This document shows, in pieces, positions 1 through 6,615 of a stretch of 11,100 bases of DNA. This stretch comes from Thermohalobaculum sp039026295 (GTDB lineage: Bacteria > Pseudomonadota > Alphaproteobacteria > Rhodobacterales > Rhodobacteraceae): contig JBCCMP010000141.1 of NCBI GenBank assembly GCA_039026295.1, forward strand, positions 1 through 11,100. The letters are read 5' to 3'. The position numbers and the translations under genes are program-made. The notes beneath the pieces are model-generated. The model worked only from the letters and a program-made list of their open reading frames with translations. It ran no database searches and was not told where the DNA came from. Within the stretch, counting starts at the first letter, position 1, and every line of letters begins with the position of its first letter.

Positions 1-1132
1 CCAGCCAGTCGTTCAGCGGTGCCGTCGAGATCCTCGTGTTCCAGACCCGGTGCATCTGCTGTACCGCATCCGCCAGCCGGTCCACGCCGCGTCCGGTCTT
101 GGCGGAATGCGTGATCAGCGGCACGCCCTTCAATTGTGGCAACAGGCGTTCGGCGGCCTCACGCAGGGCCTTTTGCTGGGCCTGTTTTTCGTCCTCCAGA
201 TCCCACTTCGACACCGCGAGCACCACGGCGCGGCCCTCCCGCTCGGCCAGATCGGCAATGCGCAGATCCTGGGTCTCGAAGACGTGGGCCTGGTCCATCA
301 GCACGATGACCACCTCGGCGAACCGGACGGATCTGAGGGCGTCGCCGACCGACAGCTTCTCCAATTTCTCCTGCACCTTGGCCTTGCGCCGCATGCCCGC
401 GGTGTCGAAGATCCGCACCGAGCGCCCGCCCCATTGGCACGTGGCGGCGATGGCATCGCGGGTGATCCCGGCCTCCGGGCCCGTCAGCATCCGTTCTTCG
501 CCCAGGATGCGGTTGACCAGGGTGGACTTGCCTGCGTTGGGCCGCCCGACGATGGCGATCTGCAGGGGGCGGTTTTCGGCCAGCGGGTCGTCGTCCGTGT
601 TTGGGTCGAAGGCCGTGCGGTCGGCCTCGGCCGAGAGCCGCTCCGCATGGGGGGCAAGGGCTGCATAGAGCTCCCCCAAGCCTTCGCCGTGTTCGGCCGA
701 CACGCCGATGGGCTCGCCCAGGCCGAGGGCAAAGGCCTCCAGAACGCCCGCCTCGCCGGTGCGGCCCTCGGCCTTGTTCACCGCCAGGACGATCGGCACG
801 CCGGAGCGGCGCAGGAGATCGGCGAAGACATAGTCCGCCGGCACCAGGCCCGCGCTGGCATCGGTGACGAAGAGGCAGAGATCCGCCTCCGCCACGGCCC
901 GTTCGGTGAGCGCACGCATGCGGCCTGCGAGCGAGGCCTCGTCGGCTTCCTCCAGGCCCGCCGTGTCGATCGCCGTGAAGCTGAGATCGCCGAGCCGCGC
1001 GGTCCCCTCGCGCAGATCCCGGGTCACACCCGGCTGGTCGTCGACCAGGGCGATCCGCTTGCCAACCAGTCGGTTGAACAGGGTCGACTTGCCGACATTG
1101 GGCCGGCCCACGATGGCGAGGCTGAAGGACAT
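1..1132 (-). CDS. der: Ribosome biogenesis GTPase Der (EngA), 3' end cut by window edge
   Basis: Der is a tandem-GTPase protein that binds the 50S subunit and is needed for its maturation; it acts in the cytoplasm. The reading frame stays open to the left edge, so 377 residues are visible of a family length of roughly 450-490. Two G domains are plain: GRPNVGKST (residues 9-17) and DTAGLEE (56-62) in the first, GRPNAGKST (196-204) and DTAGMRRK (243-250) in the second. The G4 motifs are NKAE (119-122) and SKWD (308-311), both slightly off the N/TKxD consensus. The visible part ends at ISTAPLNDWL, where the C-terminal KH-like domain begins. The ATG at 1132 gives the family-typical start MSFSLAIVGRPNVGKST. 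No Shine-Dalgarno sequence precedes it. The family and start are seen directly; the role is established knowledge. Confidence 0.97.
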   Translation of the reverse strand, partial: MSFSLAIVGRPNVGKSTLFNRLVGKRIALVDDQPGVTRDLREGTARLGDLSFTAIDTAGLEEADEASLAGRMRALTERAVAEADLCLFVTDASAGLVPADYVFADLLRRSGVPIVLAVNKAEGRTGEAGVLEAFALGLGEPIGVSAEHGEGLGELYAALAPHAERLSAEADRTAFDPNTDDDPLAENRPLQIAIVGRPNAGKSTLVNRILGEERMLTGPEAGITRDAIAATCQWGGRSVRIFDTAGMRRKAKVQEKLEKLSVGDALRSVRFAEVVIVLMDQAHVFETQDLRIADLAEREGRAVVLAVSKWDLEDEKQAQQKALREAAERLLPQLKGVPLITHSAKTGRGVDRLADAVQQMHRVWNTRISTAPLNDWL

Positions 1133-1487
1133 GGCCCGGCGCTATAGACCCGAAGCCCGGGCCGGGCAAGCGGCGCGCCGTGGCCGGGTGCGAAATGCTG
1201 CACCGGACGAAAGATCGCGGACATCAGTGATGCGCCCGATATGTCGAGCCGAGGCCGATCCGGCGAAGCAGTCTTTGCGAATTGCAATGATGCCTTCGCC
1301 CGCTGTCGCCGAAAGCTCAATCGGCGAGTAAAAATGCGCGATTTCAAACGTTTGATCATAGCCAAAGCGGCGAAGCTCTGCTAACCGCAACAGGCTTGTC
1401 GATGGGGTATGCGCGGAGAACCGCATGGTCCATTCGGATCTTTAGGGACTTCAGCGGGCCAAGGGGGTCGCTCGCGCCAATTGCGGT
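1133..1487. other. Intergenic region between divergent der and methyltransferase gene
   Basis: This 355-bp stretch has no convincing gene: the short frames across it show no family motif and no ribosome binding site. It is locally less GC-rich (about 1330-1360) than the flanking genes. It holds the der promoter candidate at its left end and a perfect 12-bp palindrome, TCAAACGTTTGA, at 1344-1355, about 140 bp before the methyltransferase. A palindrome of that length can occur by chance in a window this size, so an operator role is only a guess. No clear promoter for the methyltransferase was found. Confidence 0.6.
1141..1169 (-). promoter_or_regulatory. Putative sigma-70-type promoter of der, nearly abutting the start codon
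   Basis: On the minus strand there is TTGCCC (1169-1164), a 17-base spacer, then TATAGC (1146-1141). The last base of the -10 box is only 8 bases from the ATG of der at 1132. Transcription would be expected to start around 1133-1135, leaving almost no leader. This agrees with the lack of a ribosome binding site. It is a pattern match only, with no experimental support. Confidence 0.4.
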
Positions 1488-2489
1488 GTGAGAATGAGCG
1501 AGCATCAACCGATCCACCTGTCTGAGCAGGTTGAGTACACGCCTGGCATGAGCTTTGAGGCTTTCCTCAAGCGCACGGCCGCCCGGCATCCTTTTTTGTA
1601 CGAGATGATCCAAAGGCCCGACGACGCCGTGCTGGACCGTCTTCTCATGACGATGAATGCCCTTTCATGGGAGTTCGAGGAAGACGGCGACGGCGGTCGC
1701 GGCACTGTCTACAACGTCGCCCAGAAAGTCGCCGACAACCGGGCACGCGGCATGACCCGGCTGTTGCAGCTCTTCTCGCCCAGCGGCGATCAGATGCCGG
1801 GCCCGGACACGGTCATTCTGGATGTTCTGGCGGGTGACGGCACGGTCTCGCGGTTTGCACGCACCCTGAAGCAGGCGCCGACGATCATCTCGGCGGATCT
1901 GTCGGGCCTGATGGTCGAGGCCTGCTTGTTGCAGGGGCTGCCCTGCCTGCGCCAGCCCGCATCGGACAGCCTCTTGAAGGACGGGGTGCTGGACGGCGTT
2001 CTGATCGCCTATGGCAGTCATCACATGGATGCCAATGGCCGGACCGCCGCCGCGGCGGAAGCACGCCGGACGCTGAAACCCGGCGGACGGTTTGTGTTGC
2101 ACGACTTCGAGAGCGGCGGGCCGATGGATGCGTTCTTTGCGGACGTCGTCCATCCCTTCTCTGCCACCGGTCACCCGCACCCCCATTTCTCGCGCGCCGA
2201 GATGCAGGATTTGCTGGATGGTGCGGGCTTTCGCGACATCGTCATCTTCGAGATGCCCGATCCGTTCCAGATCCCGGGCAACACCGAGGCGGCGGCACGG
2301 GCGGGCATGCTGGCCCATCTCTGGCACATGTACGGTCTGGTCAAGCTGGGCTACAAATCGCAGGCGGAGCGGGCCGATCTGGAGGCGCGGGTCAACGCGA
2401 CGTTGGGCCAGATCAAGACCCAGCGCGATGGCACAACATGGCGGGCGCATCTCCACCGCTCCGCCCTGGTGGCCGTTGGCACGGCCTAG
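1488..2489 (+). CDS. Class I SAM-dependent methyltransferase, substrate unknown
   Basis: The product is predicted to transfer a methyl group from S-adenosylmethionine; the acceptor is unknown. The 333-residue protein has an N-terminal part of about 105 residues with no motif I recognise, then a Rossmann-type methyltransferase core. Motif I is LDVLAGDGTVS (111-121), the acidic residue at the end of strand 2 is D137 in SADLS, the motif after strand 4 is IAYGSHHM (173-180), and the post-motif is LKPGGRFVLHDFE (196-208). A His-rich stretch, GHPHPHFS (228-235), follows. The start is uncertain: GTG at 1488, ATG at 1494 and ATG at 1548 are all in frame, and none has a good ribosome binding site. The gene stands alone, so its context gives no hint of substrate. 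The methyltransferase fold is well supported; it could act on a small molecule rather than on protein or nucleic acid, but that is inference. Confidence 0.85.
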   Translation: MRMSEHQPIHLSEQVEYTPGMSFEAFLKRTAARHPFLYEMIQRPDDAVLDRLLMTMNALSWEFEEDGDGGRGTVYNVAQKVADNRARGMTRLLQLFSPSGDQMPGPDTVILDVLAGDGTVSRFARTLKQAPTIISADLSGLMVEACLLQGLPCLRQPASDSLLKDGVLDGVLIAYGSHHMDANGRTAAAAEARRTLKPGGRFVLHDFESGGPMDAFFADVVHPFSATGHPHPHFSRAEMQDLLDGAGFRDIVIFEMPDPFQIPGNTEAAARAGMLAHLWHMYGLVKLGYKSQAERADLEARVNATLGQIKTQRDGTTWRAHLHRSALVAVGTA

Positions 2490-2738
2490 CGGCGCGACCG
2501 GTCTTCTTGCGAATCGCCGGTCGGGGCCCGCGGGCGGACCCCGCCGGTCCGGCGCGGCACCCGCAGGGTTAACCCGCTAAAGGGGAAATCCGTGCGAATC
2601 GCCCGAATTCTTGGCGGTTTTTGGCACAACCCCGGGTTTGTGACCCCGTCATGGCTGGCATGGGCCGGGTCTACCCCCTATAACGCCGCTCGGCGTCCCG
2701 GGGTGGGCGCCTCGATATTTGAACTCAGGGAGAAACAC
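2490..2738. other. Intergenic region with stem-loops and leader of the TRAP binding protein gene
   Basis: Just after the methyltransferase stop there is a possible stem CGACCGG (2495-2501) with CCGGTCG (2517-2523), followed by more GC-rich inverted repeats, but no T run, so intrinsic termination is unconvincing. A 10-bp palindrome, GGGTTAACCC, lies at 2566-2575. A -10-like TATAAC occurs at 2689-2694 without a recognisable -35 element. The ribosome binding site AGGGAGA (2727-2733) belongs to the downstream gene. Confidence 0.4.
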
Positions 2739-3821
2739 ATGGAACGTCGTAAGTTTCTAGCGGGCGCCGCCGTCGGCACGACCGCCACCGCGCTGGCCGC
2801 CCCGGCGATCGCGCAAGGCGGCAAGACGATGACGATCGTCTCCACCTGGCCCCGGGACTTCCCCGGTCTGGGCATCTCGGCCCAGCGCCTGGCAGCCCGC
2901 ATCACCGAGCTTTCGGAAGGCCGTCTGACCACCGAATACTTCGCCGCTGGCGAGAAAGTCGGCGCGTTCGACAGCTTCGATGACGTGGCTTCGGGCAACT
3001 CGAATGCCTACATCGCCGCAGACTACTACTGGGTCGGCAAGCATCCGGCCTTCGCCTACTTCACGACCGTTCCGTTCGGCATGACATCGCCCGAAGTCAA
3101 CGCTTGGGTGCACTTCAAAGGCGGCCAGGATCTCTGGGACAAGGTCTCGGGCGAGTTCGGCATCAAGGCCGTCATGTGCGGCGGCACCGGCACCCAGATG
3201 GGCGGCTGGTTCAACAAGGAAATCGAAAGCGCCGACGACCTGAAGGGTCTGAAGATGCGTATTCCGGGCCTCGGCGGCACCGTGATGTCGAAGCTGGGCG
3301 TCTCGACCGTGTCGCTGCCGGGCGGCCAGATCTACGAAAACCTGGTCTCGGGCGCGATCGAGGCAACCGAGTGGGTTGGCCCCTACAATGACTACTTCAT
3401 GAAGTTCTACGAAGCGGCCAAGTACTACTACTATCCGGGCTTCCACGAGCCGGGCGGCGGCCTTGCATTCGGCTTCAACGCCTCCTGGTGGGGATCGCTG
3501 ACCGATTGGGAAAAGGCCGTGATCACCGCGGCTGCCATGGAAGAGCATGCGGCGCAGTACGAAGAAACCGTGGCCTTCAACGGTGAATACCTGAACCGCT
3601 TGATCACCGAGCACGGTGTCGAGCTGAAGGAATTCTCGGAAGACGCCTACGACGCCTTCGGCGAAGCGTCGGCAGAGGTCTACGAAGAAACCCGCGGCCA
3701 CTCGGCCCTGGCTGCCGAGATCCATGACAACTACATGGCCTCGATGCGCGAGATTGCCGGCTGGCGGAAGATCGCCGAAGTGGCCTATGCGAACCAGCGT
3801 AACCGCGTTCTGGAACTCTGA
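2739..3821 (+). CDS. TRAP transporter substrate-binding protein, DctP/TakP-like, Tat-exported
   Basis: This is a periplasmic solute-binding protein of a TRAP transporter, the class that imports carboxylic acids with sodium. The ATG at 2739 is chosen because AGGGAGA lies 6-8 bases upstream and a twin-arginine signal begins at once: ERRKFLAGA (2-10), a hydrophobic stretch, then APAIA with likely cleavage after residue 25. An in-frame GTG at 2592 would bury this signal. The mature part shows LKGLKMRIPGLGG (168-180), with the Arg usual in this family (R174), PGGQIYENLVSGAIEATEWV (194-213), and GPYNDYF then YYYYPGFHEPGG (229-240), typical of the TakP/FcbT1 branch that binds 2-oxo acids and related organic acids. 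Its 360 residues are normal for the family. No small or large membrane subunit (DctQ, DctM) follows; a terminator does. The ligand is unknown. Confidence 0.93.
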   Translation: MERRKFLAGAAVGTTATALAAPAIAQGGKTMTIVSTWPRDFPGLGISAQRLAARITELSEGRLTTEYFAAGEKVGAFDSFDDVASGNSNAYIAADYYWVGKHPAFAYFTTVPFGMTSPEVNAWVHFKGGQDLWDKVSGEFGIKAVMCGGTGTQMGGWFNKEIESADDLKGLKMRIPGLGGTVMSKLGVSTVSLPGGQIYENLVSGAIEATEWVGPYNDYFMKFYEAAKYYYYPGFHEPGGGLAFGFNASWWGSLTDWEKAVITAAAMEEHAAQYEETVAFNGEYLNRLITEHGVELKEFSEDAYDAFGEASAEVYEETRGHSALAAEIHDNYMASMREIAGWRKIAEVAYANQRNRVLEL

Positions 3822-3844
3822 TCCGGCGCGGATCGCAAATATCG

Positions 3845-3876
3845 GGGCGGCGCCATCGGTGCCGCCCTTTTCTTTT
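3845..3876 (+). terminator. Intrinsic terminator after the TRAP binding protein gene
   Basis: A 10-bp stem (3845-3854 with 3858-3867, one G-T pair) closes a three-base loop, ATC, and is followed by the T-rich run TTTTCTTTT (3868-3876). It lies 23 bases after the stop codon. This is the best-formed terminator in the window and separates the binding-protein gene from the operon that follows. Confidence 0.88.
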
Positions 3877-3943
3877 GGGGTTGAACACGCGGCTTGGCGT
3901 GCGCAGATTCCGGTAAAAGGGGCTTTGAATAGCGGGGAATTGC

Positions 3944-4348
3944 ATGAGCTGGTTTGGATTTCTGCTGCGCATCATCTTTACCGAGGCGCTGGTGCTGGGC
4001 ACCTACAATCCGACCGGCTGGTCGTTCTATCACTGGGTTCGCGGAGGTTTTGAAACCGACCTTCCCCTGAAGGCGCTGGCCGCGATCGTCCTGGTGATCG
4101 GCTATGTGATCTGCGTGCGGGCGACCTTCCGCTCCATCGGGATCGCTGGCATCGTGCTAATCGCGGCTTTGCTGACTGCGCTGGGTTGGGTTGCCTATGA
4201 TTACGGTTACCTGACGCTGGAGAATGTCGGTTTGATGCACTGGCTTATCCTGATCAGTGCCGGACTGATCCTGGGCGTCGGCCTTTGCTGGTCGCATGTG
4301 CGCCGGATGATCTCGGGGCAGCTCGACACCGACGACGTGGACGAATGA
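3944..4348 (+). CDS. DUF6524-type four-helix membrane protein
   Basis: The 134-residue protein appears to be an integral inner-membrane protein with four hydrophobic segments at about 5-20, 41-61, 64-84 and 98-115, and an acidic C-terminal tail (LDTDDVDE). The motif TYNPTGWSFYHW (20-31), between helices 1 and 2, resembles proteins named DUF6524 in alphaproteobacteria; I recall this from the family, and a profile search would settle it. No function is known. The ATG at 3944 follows GCGGGGAA with a short spacer. Its stop lies only 10 bases before the next ATG, so it looks like the first gene of the operon with the UxaA-like and RraA-like genes. It could be taken for a TRAP small subunit because of its four helices. 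However, it is separated from the binding protein by a terminator and no DctM gene follows. Confidence 0.8.
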   Translation: MSWFGFLLRIIFTEALVLGTYNPTGWSFYHWVRGGFETDLPLKALAAIVLVIGYVICVRATFRSIGIAGIVLIAALLTALGWVAYDYGYLTLENVGLMHWLILISAGLILGVGLCWSHVRRMISGQLDTDDVDE

Positions 4349-4358
4349 CGGAGACCGG

Positions 4359-4658
4359 ATGCCCACTCCAGAGACACGCCTGATCCGTCTGGCCGATGCG
4401 GACAACGTGGTGCTGCTCACCACCAGCATCGCGAGGGGCGAGGTGGTGACGGTGGAGGGTCTGGATGTTGCGCTGGAGGCGGATCTGACGCTGGGCCACA
4501 AACTGGCCGCGCGTGACATCGCGGCGGGCGAGACAATCACCAAATACGCCTTTCCGATCGGCGTTGCGACAGTGGATATTCCCAAGGGCGCGCATGTGCA
4601 TGTACAGAATGTCCGCTCGAACCATACCGCGTCCTACGTGGTCAGCGAGGACGGATAA
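4359..4658 (+). CDS. UxaA-family dehydratase small subunit (SAF domain)
   Basis: This 99-residue protein is a stand-alone SAF domain, equivalent to the N-terminal part of altronate (UxaA) and galactarate (GarD) dehydratases. Visible family features are ADADNVVLLTTSI (12-24), GHKLAARDIAAGE (46-58), ITKYAFPIGVATVDI (60-74) and the end motif GAHVHVQNV (77-85); relatives usually read HVHVHN there. It should form a complex with the large subunit encoded 23 bases downstream. The ATG at 4359 follows CGGAGA (4349-4354). Split small and large subunits of about this size are also seen in (R)-sulfolactate sulfo-lyase (SuyAB), so the substrate cannot be assigned from the domain alone. The fold assignment is solid; the substrate is open. 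Confidence 0.9.
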   Translation: MPTPETRLIRLADADNVVLLTTSIARGEVVTVEGLDVALEADLTLGHKLAARDIAAGETITKYAFPIGVATVDIPKGAHVHVQNVRSNHTASYVVSEDG

Positions 4659-4681
4659 CGCAGGCTGAAGGAGGCAGGCCG

Positions 4682-5872
4682 ATGTTGACCGGCTACCCAC
4701 GCAGCGACGGGCGAAAGGGCATTCGAAATGTCCTTGTGATCGCCTATCTGGTCGAGTGCGCACACCATGTGGCGCGGGAGATCGCCCTGGACTATCGCGG
4801 CCGGGAGGTGCACGTGATCGGCTTTCCCGGCTGCTTTCCCAACGCCTATTCCCAGCGCATGATGGAGGCGTTGTGCACCCATCCCAATGTCGGCGGCGTG
4901 CTTCTGATCTCGCTGGGCTGCGAGAGCTTCAACAAGTATCAGCTGTCCCGCGTGGTCGAGGCATCGGGGCGTCCGGTGGCGACGGTGACGATCCAGGGCG
5001 TCGGCGGCACACGCAAGGCGATGGCGGCCGGGCGGGCGTTTGTCGACGAACATCTGCCCCGGCTGGAGCAGTCAGAGCGGGTCGCGATGGGGGTCGAGGA
5101 TCTGGTGATCGGCACCGTCTGCGGCGGGTCGGACGGAACATCCGGCCTGACGGGTAACCCGGCGGCTGGCCTCTCGTTTGACCGGCTGGTGGCGGAAGGC
5201 GCGGCCTGCATCTTCGAGGAAACCGGCGAGTTGATCGGCTGTGAGCACGTCATGGCTGAACGGGCGGTGGCGCCGGGTCTGGCGGAGGAGCTTCGCGGTG
5301 CAGTGGAGAAAGCGGCGCGGTACTATGCGACGCTGGGCTATGGCTCGTTCGCGTCGGGCAATGCAGATGGGGGCCTGACGACGATTGAGGAGAAGTCTCT
5401 GGGCGCCTACGCCAAATCAGGGTCCGGGCCGATCCACGGGATGCTGAAGCCGGGGGATGTGCCGCCGCGCGGCGGGCTTTATCTGCTGGACGTCATCCCC
5501 GATGGCGAGGTGCGGTTCGGGTTTCCGAACATCAACGACAATGCCGAGATTGCCGAACTGATGGCCTGTGGCTGTCACATGACGTACTTCATCACGGGGC
5601 GGGGATCGGTCGTTGGCTCGGCGATCTCGCCGGTGATCAAGATCGCCGCGAACCCCGAAATGTACGCGCGCATGTCCGAGGATATGGACGTGAACGCGGG
5701 CCGGGTCCTGCAGGGCACGCCGTTGGCCGAGGTTGGGACAGAGATTTACGCTCTGACGTTGGCGGTCGCCGGTGGCCATCGGACAGTGTCAGAGGATCTG
5801 GGCCATCAGGAATTCATCATGGGCTACAAGACCTTCGAGCCGCTGGGCCCGGCCTGTCTGCCTGCGGCGTGA
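4682..5872 (+). CDS. UxaA-family dehydratase large subunit (altronate/galactarate dehydratase-like)
   Basis: This is the catalytic subunit of a split UxaA-type enzyme; characterised relatives use Fe2+ to remove water from sugar acids, giving 2-keto-3-deoxy acids. Motifs along the 396 residues include GYPRSDGRKGIRN (4-16), GGVLLISLGCE (71-81), VGGTRKAMAAG (107-117), CGGSDGTSGLTGNPAAG (147-163), EETGELIGCEHVMAERA (179-195), GNADGGLTTIEEKSLG (226-241), TGRGSVVGSAISPVIKIAAN (305-324) and MDVNAG (335-340). All lie in the expected order and the length is normal for a large subunit without the SAF domain. The ATG at 4682 has a strong ribosome binding site, AAGGAGG (4668-4674). Its stop overlaps the ribosome binding site of the RraA-like gene, suggesting translational coupling. 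The substrate may be a hexonate or pentonate, a shorter hydroxy acid, or sulfolactate as in SuyB. Confidence 0.92.
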   Translation: MLTGYPRSDGRKGIRNVLVIAYLVECAHHVAREIALDYRGREVHVIGFPGCFPNAYSQRMMEALCTHPNVGGVLLISLGCESFNKYQLSRVVEASGRPVATVTIQGVGGTRKAMAAGRAFVDEHLPRLEQSERVAMGVEDLVIGTVCGGSDGTSGLTGNPAAGLSFDRLVAEGAACIFEETGELIGCEHVMAERAVAPGLAEELRGAVEKAARYYATLGYGSFASGNADGGLTTIEEKSLGAYAKSGSGPIHGMLKPGDVPPRGGLYLLDVIPDGEVRFGFPNINDNAEIAELMACGCHMTYFITGRGSVVGSAISPVIKIAANPEMYARMSEDMDVNAGRVLQGTPLAEVGTEIYALTLAVAGGHRTVSEDLGHQEFIMGYKTFEPLGPACLPAA

Positions 5873-5882
5873 GGAGAAGACA

Positions 5883-6533
5883 ATGACGGACGCAATCTCT
5901 GACCGGCTGGCGAAGTGCTATACCGGCGTCGTCCATGACGTGATGCGCAAGATGGGGCACCGAGATTTCGCCCTGCCGCCTCGGATGCGGCCCCTTATGC
6001 CGGAAAAGGCGATGGCGGGCCCGGCGTTCACGATCATGGGGAAGGTCGATCCTAAGGCAGATGCGCACGAGACGCTGCTGGCGTGGACCGGCCTGCTGTC
6101 GAAGTGCCCACCGGGGCACATCTGGGTGAACCAGCCCAATGACAACGTCATCGCGCATATGGGCGAGCTGTCAGCGGAGACCCTGGCAGACAAGGGCGTG
6201 CGCGGGGCTGCTGTGGATGGGATGATCCGCGATGCGAACTTCCTGATCGATCAGGGGTTCCAGACCTGGTGCACCGGGTTCACGCCGCGCGACGTCGTCG
6301 GCTGGTGGCTGCCTGCCGCCTGGGACTGCGAGATCCGCATCGGTGAGGTCGACATACAGCCCGGCGATTACATGGTCGGCGACCGCGACGGCCTGATCCG
6401 CGTGCCCGCCGGTATCGTGGAAGAGGTGATCGAGGCGTCTGAGACCGACATCAACACGGAGTCAGCGATCCGCACGGCCATCCGCGGCGGGATGGATCCG
6501 CAGGAAGCCTATCTGAAGCACGGAAAGTTCTGA
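5883..6533 (+). CDS. RraA-family protein, class II pyruvate aldolase/decarboxylase-like
   Basis: The 216-residue protein belongs to the RraA-like fold, which includes 4-hydroxy-4-methyl-2-oxoglutarate (HMG/CHA) aldolase, oxaloacetate decarboxylases and the E. coli RNase E inhibitor RraA. The core motif runs from GELSAETLADKG (94-105) to VDGMIRD (111-117); R116 and D117 match the Arg-Asp pair that binds substrate and metal in the aldolase. GDYMVGDRDGLIRVP (161-175) is also typical. It is longer than RNase E-regulating RraA proteins (about 160 residues) and lies next to a dehydratase, so an aldolase or decarboxylase is more likely. The ATG at 5883 follows GAGGAGA (5871-5877), which overlaps the stop of the large-subunit gene; an in-frame start at 5772 would overlap that gene by 100 bases and is rejected. 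It probably acts on the dehydratase product, which is inference. Confidence 0.9.
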   Translation: MTDAISDRLAKCYTGVVHDVMRKMGHRDFALPPRMRPLMPEKAMAGPAFTIMGKVDPKADAHETLLAWTGLLSKCPPGHIWVNQPNDNVIAHMGELSAETLADKGVRGAAVDGMIRDANFLIDQGFQTWCTGFTPRDVVGWWLPAAWDCEIRIGEVDIQPGDYMVGDRDGLIRVPAGIVEEVIEASETDINTESAIRTAIRGGMDPQEAYLKHGKF

Positions 6534-6615
6534 GAATTCGGACTTAGCGGGCGCGCCTCTGTGACCCCCGCCGATGTGCTCTGCCCATCGCCGGGCCCCG
6601 TTGGCACCCGGTGCT

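Noticed and set aside
50..1147. Plus-strand frame of 365 codons and a minus-strand frame at 159-1169 across der
   Set aside because: The true frame has two complete sets of GTPase motifs from the ATG at 1132; these alternatives are out-of-frame or antisense readings with low-complexity composition.
1142..1426. Minus-strand frame of 94 codons upstream of der
   Set aside because: No ribosome binding site or known motif; it covers the der promoter region and its residue composition is not protein-like.
2566..2575. Palindrome GGGTTAACCC before the TRAP binding protein gene
   Set aside because: A 10-bp dyad is common by chance at this length and no regulator or promoter element supports it.
2592..2738. 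Upstream GTG start giving a 49-residue extension on the TRAP binding protein
   Set aside because: It would bury the twin-arginine signal peptide; the ATG at 2739 has AGGGAGA at the right spacing and the signal starts immediately.
3944..4348. DUF6524-like gene as the TRAP small membrane subunit (DctQ)
   Set aside because: It has four helices, but it is shorter than usual DctQ proteins, is cut off from the binding protein by a strong terminator, has no DctM gene after it, and has the TYNPTGW motif instead.
4359..5872. Naming the split UxaA pair suyAB (sulfolactate sulfo-lyase) or uxaA
   Set aside because: Subunit sizes fit SuyAB and other split dehydratases alike, and no sulfite, sulfonate or uronate genes are in the window, so only the family is claimed.
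5772..5882. Upstream start for the RraA-like gene overlapping the large-subunit gene
   Set aside because: The extension is an out-of-frame reading of the dehydratase C-terminus; the ATG at 5883 has a good ribosome binding site and gives the family-typical N-terminus.
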